From Saccoglossus kowalevskii (Eukaryota; Hemichordata; Enteropneusta; Harrimaniidae), in contig NW_003149270.1 in assembly GCF_000003605.2 (NCBI RefSeq), forward strand, positions 379,916 to 392,435: 12,520 nucleotides of DNA, in the 5' to 3' direction. Positions 1 through 7,182 of the stretch are shown in pieces; position 1 is the stretch's first letter, and each line of letters begins with the position of its first letter. The position numbers were made by a program, and so were the translations under genes. A model generated the notes under the pieces. It did not search any database and was not told the DNA's origin. It saw nothing but the letters and a program-made list of their open reading frames with translations.

Positions 1-1
1 G

Positions 2-187
2 GGCCCCAGCAACACATTGTATATACTTATGACCAAAAAGCAAACAGATGGCGAACGGCTCATAAGTTCTTTACAACATCTTAAACCATCTGTTCAAAAT
101 ATTCAGAAGACTGAATACGTTATTGCCAACAAAAAAGGGAAATTAAATGCCCATATTAAGAAATGGGGTAAATTTCTGACTGTATGA
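2..187 (+). CDS. 3' terminal coding exon of an unidentified gene (partial, 5' end outside window)
   Basis: Frame 2 is open from the first codon of the window to a TGA at 185-187, giving 61 residues. The composition is protein-like: a hydrophobic start (TLYILM), then a soluble, lysine-rich stretch (KKQTDGERLISSLQHLKPS) and a basic C-terminus ending KKGKLNAHIKKWGKFLTV. The other two forward frames are broken by stops. Downstream there is a short 3' UTR-like stretch with two AATAAA signals, as expected for the last exon of a + strand gene. No signal peptide or membrane helix is visible in this part. A CCCCAG at 4-9 could be a splice acceptor, in which case the exon would begin at 10; the window edge prevents a decision. 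I do not recognise the family. The real-exon call rests on composition and context, not on homology. Confidence 0.5.
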   Translation, partial: GPSNTLYILMTKKQTDGERLISSLQHLKPSVQNIQKTEYVIANKKGKLNAHIKKWGKFLTV

Positions 188-250
188 CTATGTACTATTT
201 CATATGAGATTTATGTAAAACTTAAATGTAAGTCTTAAGACACTTGACTC

Positions 251-274
251 AATAAACAAATATCTTCAAATAAA
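251..274 (+). terminator. Tandem poly(A) signals of the left-hand gene
   Basis: AATAAA occurs at 251-256 and again at 269-274, which is 64 and 82 bases after the TGA at 185-187. This spacing gives a compact 3' UTR for the exon at 2-187. A+T-rich DNA contains AATAAA by chance, so the support comes from the position just after a stop codon. The cleavage site cannot be seen; it would lie around 270-300. Confidence 0.4.
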
Positions 275-300
275 AAGAAGTTACGGAATGTGTAAGTCCA

Positions 301-308
301 TCACGTGA
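301..308. promoter_or_regulatory. Perfect TCACGTGA E-box palindrome (copy 1 of 3)
   Basis: The 8-base palindrome TCACGTGA contains the CACGTG core bound by bHLH-zipper factors of the Myc/Max, USF and MiT/TFE types. It lies just past the inferred 3' end of the left-hand gene. Whether it is used cannot be told from sequence. Confidence 0.2.
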
Positions 309-1771
309 ATGTGCGTTAGAAATTAATTGGATTTACACTCTTAGCGTTCATCAAAAGACAGTTTTACCCGATACTGTCCTGTTTTTCGCAATGTGTAATT
401 CAAATGCTGTGTGCAAGAAATTGTCAGAGTTTGGATACCAAGCCATTTTTATTCTGTAGATGGGAATTTATTTGTTCCTGACTGCAATGTGTAAGCCTAA
501 CATGTAGAAATTTTACAAAATGTGCGATTCAAGAAATACACGTCGTCACTCGCTGAATATTCCTGATACGTCATTCCATACGTAACACATACTGAGACCC
601 TTCGTGACATATCTACCCATACACGTTATAATATAAAGTTATAATAACAGCGGGTGAAACTGAAGAAAAAAATCAATTAGCTATCATATATATTAATTGT
701 AAGATGGTCCAAACTCTTTAATGAATAAATAATCGATGATTCAGAAGACTAGTGTCACTATCATATAACATATTACTGCTATAACTTAACGTATACACAT
801 GCTTGGCTGACACGCCCATCTCTGAAACTTCGATATGTTATGATTTATTTATTATTTATATGAATGTACACGTGATGTTTATTCTTCTAATTCAATATGT
901 TATCATTAGTTATTACCGTAGTATATGTTGTGTTGCGTAAGAATGAACAAACATATTCACTGAAAATAACTAAACTTGAATATGCCATCTATAATAATAA
1001 TGTGTGAATCAAATGCCATTCACCCAGCAATACCCGTGATGTAAATAAGAACATTGGGCAAATGAAAAAGGGGAATAGAGCACAGTGAGAAGTAAGTGTC
1101 TCTGAACTAAATAACCTAATACAAACGACTCTAGGAGACATCAAAGAGGGCAGATATTTTCCTAATATAACAGCTTTTTCAATAGTCAACGTTACGAACA
1201 AGATAGACACTGTTGGGGTATACCAAACGAAAACATGATGATGAAATATACATTCATAAAATTAAACTATGCAAAATAGTCAATTGATATGCACTGTACA
1301 CAGTGGTTTCGAATATTTCACCAACTATCGCCTGAATTTTCACCTGTTTCAGACACTGGACCACATAAGTGAAAAAAAACAGTGAGGAAACAGTGAAATA
1401 TAGAAATGTACGGGACAATACAAGGCAAACCATGATTTGCCCCGAGGGAAAGCTGTAAGCTTCTTTTCCGATCAGCATTCATAGACACTTGTAAGTGAAA
1501 TCTAAAACTCTTTCACACATGCTTCTTCACAAAAGTCGCACATTTGCATGCTCCTTTTTTCGTATAGAACCAATTTAATACTTTCTCACCGCGAGATCTG
1601 TTTCATGAAAAGAGTCAAACAATTCCGCACTCAATGCAACTGGACGTTTCATTTTTTAAGGACAAAAAAAACCACATCATCGACTCTATAAAATTGTTAG
1701 CGTACTAGGATCTTGAATCCCGGAATGAATTTAGACGATTTTGATTCTGTTTGTGCATCCACATCTCGGAT
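309..1771. other. No gene supported; A+T-rich intergenic or intronic DNA
   Basis: I see no convincing exon here. A + strand frame of about 60 codons (roughly 274-457) has no splice acceptor and lies behind a poly(A) signal. Frames on the - strand at 989-1210 and 1254-1478 translate to hydrophobic peptides with no recognisable motif. A POU-type octamer (ATTTGCAT, 1542-1549) and a small perfect hairpin (CACTGT, 2-base loop, ACAGTG, 1292-1305) are present, but both are short enough to be chance. Confidence 0.5.
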
Positions 1772-1920
1772 CTAATTACCGCATTCACATGGATAGTCGG
1801 CATTACATAGTTTTGCCGATGCCGATTTATTTAGAAGATAGAAATGCCACCCTCTTTTCGGTGTTTCAAAGGAAAAGTTACCAAAAAGAACACGCATCGC
1901 ACCAATAATCAGTGGTAATG
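1772..1920 (-). CDS. Candidate terminal exon, unknown product (weak)
   Basis: On the - strand a strong acceptor-like sequence (CATTGCTTTTCTAG, with pyrimidine tract) ends just before position 1920. If two exon bases complete the incoming codon, the frame then runs 48 codons to TAG at 1774-1772. It begins with a hydrophobic LPLIIGAMRVLFGNF, continues with FETPKRGWHFYLL, and ends with a cysteine-containing ADYPCECGN. No donor is visible inside, so it would be a last exon. It lies downstream of, and on the same strand as, the MS4A-like exon at 4620-4805, but I see no family motif linking them and the intervening exons are missing. An open frame of this length is common by chance; only the good acceptor and the composition raise it above background. 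Confidence 0.2.
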
Positions 1921-2889
1921 CTAGAAAAGCAATGAAAATGTTTCAAAAGATGAGCTGTTAGACTGAATGTTTGGAAAACATTCAATTTGCGATGTCACGC
2001 CCCAGAAGTTCTTCTTTCTTTTACCTTCAAAAATATGATACGGTAACAGTTACTACTTGTTGCACTCCACAAGAAATGGTCCATCAAATATTAAACTGTC
2101 TGGTTGAAATAAATAGCTTCTTATAACATTCGCTACTACGTGCGTAGATGTACAGCCCTTACACAAACAACACTTGCTATACAAATTAGTCCAGGGAGAA
2201 TTAATCCTTTGAGAATCTCAAATTCCTTCAGATCACGAATTCAAAATGGCGACATGTTCGTGTTTGTTGAGCAAATATTATCTTTACTATGTTTTATCGC
2301 TAGATCTCTAATCACGGCTCCAAATGTTTTACATCCCCCGGGCCCTGAAATAATTCATGAGTTTGTATATGTTCGAAGCTGATACATTTGTGTTACTGAA
2401 TTATCGTATATGTCTTCTTGAGTTTGGTGGAGCTCTCCGGTTCACCGTGACGACGTCGCCATTGTTTCCAAGTATAAACTTGCAACAACGATGGTAAAAC
2501 AAACAGGAAGTTTCAAGAGCGCCGTGCCGTAATTATTCTTGAAGCTTTCATTTGCTTGTATACAACCATTAAATATTAGTTTCACTATGTGACAGTAGTT
2601 TAACGTGAATAAGTAGAAACCCGTCAGAAAACATTGTTCGAATGTGAAATCATTGAAAGCAACGTGAATAATGCCCCAAAACATATCTGAATAAGTAAAC
2701 TAGAATTGCAGCAATATTTGTACATTATGTTCATTTCATGAGGGGCTGACAAGATGTATGGTTGTAAAAGTTAAAATTTATGTGAGACGTAATTAACCGC
2801 GACGATACCAACTGAACTGGTCCTATTGTTTTGCAAGAACCAATACTGCTGGTGATACTGATCATCACACCAACACATTATTAGCTTGA
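1921..2889. other. No gene supported; contains an inverted pair of ATGGCGAC motifs
   Basis: Open frames at 2140-2382 (+) and 2442-2684 (-) are each about 80 codons with no recognisable domain. The - strand frame follows an acceptor-like TTACTTATTCAG and is hydrophobic, but its required phase does not match the donor of the exon at 4620-4805. A second - strand acceptor-like TTATTTCAG (about 2334) precedes a 34-codon frame with no supporting motif. I do not call any of these genes. Confidence 0.45.
2242..2464. promoter_or_regulatory. Inverted pair of ATGGCGAC motifs, YY1-like
   Basis: CAAAATGGCGAC lies on the + strand at 2242-2253 and CAATGGCGAC on the - strand at 2464-2455, facing each other about 200 bases apart. 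The known YY1 core-promoter element is close to AARATGGCGGC, so the first copy is a near match with one changed base. Such elements can sit at transcription or translation starts. Only the sequence match supports this; the frames starting at these ATGs are short. Confidence 0.12.
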
Positions 2890-2911
2890 CCCCCCCCCCC
2901 CCAAAAAAAAA
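2890..2911 (+). repeat. Homopolymer block C13 followed by A9
   Basis: Thirteen C (2890-2902) are followed directly by nine A (2903-2911). Pure runs like this are unstable and are prone to sequencing and polymerase slippage, so the exact lengths are uncertain. Confidence 0.9.
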
Positions 2912-3803
2912 TCCATCATCGCCACGCCCGATACATTAAATGCGACTGTGACAAGTGTAAGATTGTTGCATCTACAATACATGCTCCGTAATTTTGAAAT
3001 ACGGTATAACTATATATATACATGTATGTGCAATTCAATGAAATATATTATCAAACTGGGAATACGGTGTTACTGCGTGGCTTTCCTAGTTCAGCACAAA
3101 TTACAGACTTACATGATCTTGGTATATGTGATAATTTTAAACTACTCATTATTTTAGTGCTGCCAATCTTGTCAATATGGCGATTAATAATTGGATAGAT
3201 ACATCTTGTTTATATATAGAACGTTAATCATTGTTGGATGTAAATATGACATGCCGTTTTATTAGTTTCCATCTTGGGCTCAAATTGTCGACAAATAACA
3301 GACACATATCAAACTTAGAAAGAGCGCGCCAAAATTAAATTTCTAGTCTGATATTTTAAAATAATATATTGAGATAGGAAAAACTATTAATAAGCAGCAA
3401 GTCACGTGGATTTTCTCGGGTAAACCGATTTTCCAACTTTGACGATGAGAATTAATCATTTTACCTGCCATCGAAACCTGCCAGGAAATCGGATTTCTCT
3501 ATAAAATCGTAGTATGTCCTACACTCTTTTCGTTTCTTTAAACTGATTATGAGTACGATTCAAAACATGTAATACGATGGGACGTGTAGAAGCAAAAATC
3601 ACCGATGTTTACTGAACGTGCGTGAAATGTGCATGTCAATTTTTCAATGTGAACCGAGGAAAAGGATGTGTTTCATTTTGAGTTGAGCAGCACATACTAC
3701 CACACCACGTAAAAGTTACATTAAACAGGGGGGTACTAGTATTATATAATAAGAACAACATCCTGGCAGGATGAACGGTTCATTAATTATTGCTGATTGC
3801 TTC
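2912..3803. other. No gene supported; A+T-rich with a short TA run
   Basis: A (TA)5 run lies at 3011-3020. The 69-codon + strand frame at 2948-3157 is low-complexity and A+T-driven. A short - strand segment around 3440-3505 is bounded by AG and by CAG|GTAAAA, but its acceptor has no pyrimidine tract. I call nothing here. Confidence 0.5.
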
Positions 3804-4152
3804 CTATACAACATATTGAGTCGAAGACATACATATCCACGCAACAGTGTCTGCGGATGTAATTATATCGGAAATATAATATTTCATTGAAAAAAATACT
3901 TCGACGTTATAACGCAAAATGATGAGCTTCGAAGACATGTTTTGCGAATCGCAGAGTTGACCTCTGAGCTGACAAATAACGTTGTGATCATCGGTCTGAA
4001 AAGCGGTGGCTTTTGTTTGTACTTTAACGCTAACGACCTGATGAGATAGTCGAGTTGGAAAGTGAAACAAGTAGTCTGTGGTTACGTGTCGGAGAAAGTT
4101 GAGTCGTGTTGACTGAAATGTTAGCGAAGCTGATCCACTCCGTAACAAGGTG
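3804..4152 (-). CDS. Candidate terminal exon in the longest open frame of the window (weak)
   Basis: On the - strand a good acceptor-like sequence (CACTTTATTTATTTTAG) ends just before position 4152. If one exon base completes the incoming codon, the frame is open for 115 codons to a stop at 3806-3804. The full stop-free frame extends upstream past the acceptor to an ATG at 4202 (132 codons), the longest frame in the window. The central part (about 3890-4140) is more G+C-rich than its surroundings. The product is not hydrophobic, has no recognised motif, and loses composition quality near its end. On the opposite strand about 49 codons are also open (about 3892-4035), including a leucine-rich NDELRRHVLRIAEL stretch, so the coding strand, if any, is uncertain. 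Confidence 0.15.
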
Positions 4153-4613
4153 CTAAAATAAATAAAGTGAGTATCAAACAAAATCAAAGCAAATAAACAC
4201 ACCGTAACGCAAACATACTAACACGTGATTAAATCAACACAGCTACAACTCATTTGCGATAAGAGTCAACAGACTGGACTCCTTCACACTATCACCCGTG
4301 GGATTTTTATGGCTTTTTGATAAGCCTCTCTTTGAACGCTATCGTTGTCAGCTGAAGAGCCCGTTACACGCGTTTATTTTTCCGATCGAGAGTACACTAT
4401 ATGTAATGTACTTGATTCGCTGTATGTCAAATGTTGAGAGCCGTAACGAATACTTTAAGAATGAAAAGCCCATGGCTTTACATTGAAGCCTCGGGGTTCC
4501 CAGCTTTGGTTTGTTAGTAAAAGTGTGAATGCAGCGGGGAATGTAAATAGTGTCAGCCTATAATAGAAATCAGTCGTTACTCGGCGCTAGCTTGCTGTGA
4601 AACAATTCTAATT
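4153..4613. other. Probable start of the intron after the MS4A-like exon
   Basis: This stretch directly follows the donor of the - strand exon at 4620-4805, so it is most simply intron. An acceptor-like TTTCTATTATAG on the - strand (about 4560) opens a 69-codon phase-0 frame that would match that donor in phase. Its translation lacks the second membrane helix expected next in an MS4A-like protein, so I do not accept it as the next exon. Confidence 0.35.
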
Positions 4614-4619
4614 ACTCAC
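4614..4619 (-). other. Consensus 5' splice donor GTGAGT
   Basis: The - strand reads TTTCTG|GTGAGTAAT. GTGAGT is a near-ideal U1-matching donor hexamer. It sits exactly where the coding similarity of the exon stops: beyond it the frame gives two residues and then a stop. It leaves the exon in phase 0. Confidence 0.6.
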
Positions 4620-4805
4620 CAGAAATCCTGCCCAAAATGGAGCGACTAGTAGTGATATCTGGGGCGGTACAACGAACGTGGCTAGTCCAGTGCCAACCAA
4701 GGCAAAACCCATTAATATCTGAATGACTCCACATATGTTTCCCGCTCTAATCACACAGACTACCGTCCAGTCTTCGATCACGGACGATTCGCTGATAGTA
4801 CTCAT
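4620..4805 (-). CDS. First coding exon of an MS4A/CD20-like (or ENTREP-like) four-helix membrane protein
   Basis: The exon encodes 62 residues from ATG (4805-4803) to a CTG just before the GTGAGT donor. A short acidic N-terminus (MSTISESSVIEDWTV, cytosolic if the family topology holds) leads into a helix at about residues 23-47 with small residues typical of tetraspan helices (IQILMGFALVGTGLATFVV). A brief PPQ loop and LVAPFWAGFL follow. In MS4A and ENTREP/FAM189 proteins a P-[FLW]-W-[AG]-G motif marks the entry to helix 2 at this point, which is the basis of the call. ATG 4805 is chosen because upstream in-frame codons have no other ATG before a stop and no acceptor is visible; it has G at -3. 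Downstream exons were not found, so the gene may have long introns or be an orphan fragment. The family call is motif-based; the physiological role is unknown. Confidence 0.6.
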
Positions 4806-5439
4806 TGCTTCTACGACACAGTCATTCAATCTTGTCTCGAGCGTCCTGTTTTCGCAGACTAGTCAACAGGGCTGGACTTTTAGTTTGTCTAAGTTTTTTG
4901 ACAGACACTGTGGTTCTCGTTGTTTGGGTCTTGCTATTAAGAGTGCCAGCGCTGACAATAGACTGCCATTGACAAATGTCTTCACTGCCTCGGGGATAGC
5001 CTTGTTTACTACACGTTAAGAGTGTCTCCAATTGTAGTTAGCCTTTTTGCTGTTGCTGCTCCTAACACTGTGGTGCCTACACGCCACTCTCACCACTTGG
5101 TCGTGTCTGCCGCCGCGACTTGTAATGAATCCTACCCGTTTATTATTTCACCATCTTCTTTCTACTCCTACCAATCTGGTGGTAATTAATTTCGTACTGG
5201 ATTCGAGTCGTAACCTTGTTGGTATTTCGGGTAGTACGTTTTCTCACTCAGTTGGGGCGTGTTATGATGTACAAATATAACCTATCGAGTTCCTTGAGAG
5301 TACGTTGCAAACTTTTCCCACTACTGTCTTTGCACCTGTGTCGATATGACAGCGGAGACTGTCAGTACCGGCTAATAAATGTGTTGAAATCAGTCCATAT
5401 TAAGGAGGTTAACTCATAAGTGAAATGCAATAAATGTCG
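4806..5439. other. Upstream (5' UTR or promoter side) of the MS4A-like exon; G+C-richer, no gene called
   Basis: G+C rises compared with the flanks. Frames are open on both strands (for example - strand 4822-5031 and + strand 4723-5019 and 5047-5280), but none begins with a well-placed ATG and recognisable protein. The + strand ones at 4723-5019 largely mirror the MS4A-like exon and its leader. The most likely contents are the 5' UTR and promoter of the - strand gene; no TATA box is placed clearly. Confidence 0.35.
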
Positions 5440-5461
5440 AGACGGTGACCTTTCACCATCT
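5440..5461. other. Imperfect hairpin, 9-bp stem with 4-base loop
   Basis: AGACGGTGA and TCACCATCT pair around the loop CCTT, with one C-A mismatch. No run of T follows, so it does not look like a Pol III terminator or a bacterial terminator. Function unknown. Confidence 0.3.
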
Positions 5462-5538
5462 GGGCTTTTCAATCACACAACGCAGCGGCCTCCCTCCAGC
5501 AGAAAAAAAGAACAGTCGCTTCTCACACTTCACAGCAG

Positions 5539-5614
5539 ATGGGAAAGACGAGAGTCACCAATCAAATCACCGAACGTTACTTAAATTCGCCAGGTAGATT
5601 GTCTATGTGTCAAG
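5539..5614 (+). CDS. Speculative first coding exon, unknown product
   Basis: ATG at 5539-5541 opens a frame beginning MGKTRVTNQITERYL and reaching LSMCQ. It then meets a strong donor, CAAG|GTACGT, at 5615, leaving one extra base (phase 1). Read through the donor, the frame would stop at 5680-5682. The same frame is open upstream of the ATG to 5449, and the two other forward frames are also open here, so the lack of stops partly reflects local base composition. The start context is weak at -3 (C) but has G at +4. It pairs in phase with the candidate exon at 6817-6896. Nothing identifies the product. Confidence 0.15.
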
Positions 5615-5799
5615 GTACGTTGTATGTGATACACAGAGCTGTTGGCTCCCCGACTGTCATGCTAAGAATGAATCCTACTTAACACAATATCGTAGTAGTT
5701 AGGACGATCGTATCGTGTGATAACCGACTAATCATATTCGTCAAAGTGTAGGGGTCAAATAGATGAAGTGGGGTTGGAAACCTAAGAGCTCGTCGACGT

Positions 5800-5814
5800 C
5801 CGAAGTAGCTTCGG
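5800..5814. other. Perfect hairpin CCGAAG-TAG-CTTCGG
   Basis: A 6-bp perfect stem with a 3-base loop, next to the palindrome CGTCGACG at 5791-5798. It lies in the CpG-rich block. It may be chance; no transcript context is known. Confidence 0.3.
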
Positions 5815-6124
5815 GTTATGATATCTGTTGACGCGGAGATTGAAGTCTTATTAAGCTATCACATACTGCCTATGTTTCGGCAGATTATAACACTGGCGTA
5901 TTGGCTAGTGTTGCCAATGTGTTGTTGCCCTGTGGCTTGGCTTTCCAGTCACACAGCAATGCACACACCGTCCACGTTGGTGAGCTGTATATGTAGGTGG
6001 CATGCAAGTGTCCGTCCTATGAATATGTAGACTGTATTACTGTGGCCACTTATGTAGCTCTTCTGTAACCTAATACGACGCTTCAATTGGTCCACTGAGT
6101 TCTTATATCAACTTTAGGCAGCCT

Positions 6125-6132
6125 TATAAAAA
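6125..6132 (+). promoter_or_regulatory. TATA-like box TATAAAAA
   Basis: TATAAAAA sits inside a G+C-richer stretch, where such a motif is less expected than in the A+T-rich parts. A start site would be expected near 6155. No clearly coding frame begins just downstream on the + strand, so its use is doubtful. Confidence 0.15.
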
Positions 6133-6386
6133 CTGAATATCGCATTCGCAGTACGTATAGTATTCGTCGATCACTGGACGCGAGTGTGTTGCGTTGCGTT
6201 GTCTTACTGGCACTCTAGTCGTTGGGACGACTCTGTATAAGGCCAGGGACTGTTTCAATAGATTCACCGGGCAGCAATAATTGGCGGCGTCCCTGTACAA
6301 AAGCAAATATCCGTGAAATGGTATGCGCGTTCACATAAAAACTCATTAAACCTTCGCAAAACAATTTCCTAGAGCCAATTATAGGC

Positions 6387-6614
6387 CTATCTGTAGCCGA
6401 GGCCAGAGTGTCGGGGTAAGCTGCGGCTCCGCAATCTTTGGTAATTGTTAGGCGAGCCGTCTCTATGTCGCTTTACCGAGAATGGTTGCCCTTCTACCAA
6501 CACCCGTGTGCTAACGTGGGGAATGTTAAAACTAAGATCATAATACCCGACCAAGATTAAATGCACTGCTCCGTGCTTAATCCTTTTTGTTCTGCCTTTT
6601 CTTTTCTTCTCCAT
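6387..6614 (-). CDS. Small open frame with basic N-terminus, unknown product (weak)
   Basis: From ATG at 6614-6612 the frame runs 75 codons to TAG. The N-terminus MEKKRKGRTKRIK is strongly basic and could act as a nuclear or nucleolar signal or bind nucleic acid. The middle (VHLILVGYYDLSFNIP) is mixed, and the C-terminus is arginine-rich. A possible donor (TCG|GTAAAG) lies within it. The region is CpG-rich, which lowers stop frequency, and the T at -3 of the ATG is a poor start context. No domain is recognised; it could equally be chance. Confidence 0.15.
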   Translation of the reverse strand: MEKKRKGRTKRIKHGAVHLILVGYYDLSFNIPHVSTRVLVEGQPFSVKRHRDGSPNNYQRLRSRSLPRHSGLGYR

Positions 6615-6816
6615 GAACAGCAATGCCTATCGAGCGACACCCATCCCATTACTGTCTGCTGCTCTAATCGGGTGGCTACCTTTGTGAAGGCAAATTTTTA
6701 CCCAGTCATAAAAATACACACTCTTGTCTATGTCTGATGTCGATACGTCTGCCTCGACAAAATAAGGTGGTCCCCAATTTTATTTTTTTCTCGTGCTTTT
6801 GTATATGATTACACAG

Positions 6817-6896
6817 GTCAGCGCGATCATCTACGAACTTTGTTTTGTCTCTATTACAAATTACCAAACCGTACCTCTTTCAGCTGGCTTTCATGA
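6817..6896 (+). CDS. Speculative second exon, unknown product
   Basis: A + strand acceptor-like sequence with a long pyrimidine run (from about 6782) ends in ATTACACAG at 6816. Using two exon bases to complete a phase-1 codon, the frame reads QRDHLRTLFCLYYKLPNR and stops at TGA 6894-6896. This phase matches the donor at 5615. Both other phases are also open; one runs 66 codons to TGA at 7013-7015. The open frames alone therefore do not decide the model. Branch point and expression are unknown. Confidence 0.13.
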
Positions 6897-6948
6897 CTAA
6901 ACAAAGCCTTCACCGTCTTAGCGCTGTATTGCATTCACTATTTTATCA

Positions 6949-7182
6949 TCACCTTTCTACCACATATGAACTTATAATCCGATATGTTTCTTTGGAAATA
7001 CGTGGGAACTGTTGAAATCTGCATTCACAATCTTCTATTGTACTCATCCCCCCTGCCACTGACGAAGACATCATTTTATTTGCAACATTCTGGCCTTCGG
7101 GTTGCCAAGACCGTCTCGGGTCACAAGTCATAATGAAGGGTACCGTTTCGTAGTAGATTTCCAGGGCACAAGACGACGCCAT
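6949..7182 (-). CDS. Small open frame with strong start context, unknown product (weak)
   Basis: ATG at 7182-7180 is in a good animal start context (A at -3, G at +4: AACGATGG). The 77-codon frame starts MASSCALEIYYETVPFIM and continues into a soluble serine- and cysteine-containing stretch with no known motif. A GTATTT donor-like site near the end could truncate it. Its 3' part overlaps an open frame on the + strand (ending 7015), and only one of the two, if either, can be real. Confidence 0.15.
   Translation of the reverse strand: MASSCALEIYYETVPFIMTCDPRRSWQPEGQNVANKMMSSSVAGGMSTIEDCECRFQQFPRISKETYRIISSYVVER

Larger units (their letters stand above)
5615..6386. other. CpG-rich block, no gene supported
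   Basis: CpG is frequent, especially at 5790-5815 and 6150-6300. Open frames on both strands (+ 5818-6030, - 6124-6306) show no known motif. The block holds a hairpin at 5800-5814 and a TATA-like box at 6125-6132. In many invertebrates CpG-rich, unmethylated DNA marks promoters or mobile elements; which applies here cannot be told. Confidence 0.35.

Noticed and set aside
1254-1478. Hydrophobic - strand frame with a pyrimidine-rich internal acceptor
   Set aside because: It shows no family motif, and its length is expected by chance in A+T-rich DNA.
2442-2684. Hydrophobic 80-codon - strand frame as a later MS4A-like exon
   Set aside because: The acceptor is fair, but the phase it needs does not match the donor at 4619, and no family motif (TM2 glycines or the TM3/TM4 pattern) is visible.
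4350-4563. Phase-0 - strand open stretch after TTTCTATTATAG as exon 2 of the MS4A-like gene
   Set aside because: Phase fits and about 69 codons are open, but the translation has no second membrane helix, which the family requires at that point.
4723-5019. 98-codon + strand open frame
   Set aside because: It lies largely opposite the MS4A-like exon and its leader on the - strand and shows no motif of its own.
4822-5031. - strand 69-codon frame just upstream of the MS4A-like exon
   Set aside because: It starts from TTG, is in a different frame, and ends before the exon. It is better read as 5' leader sequence.
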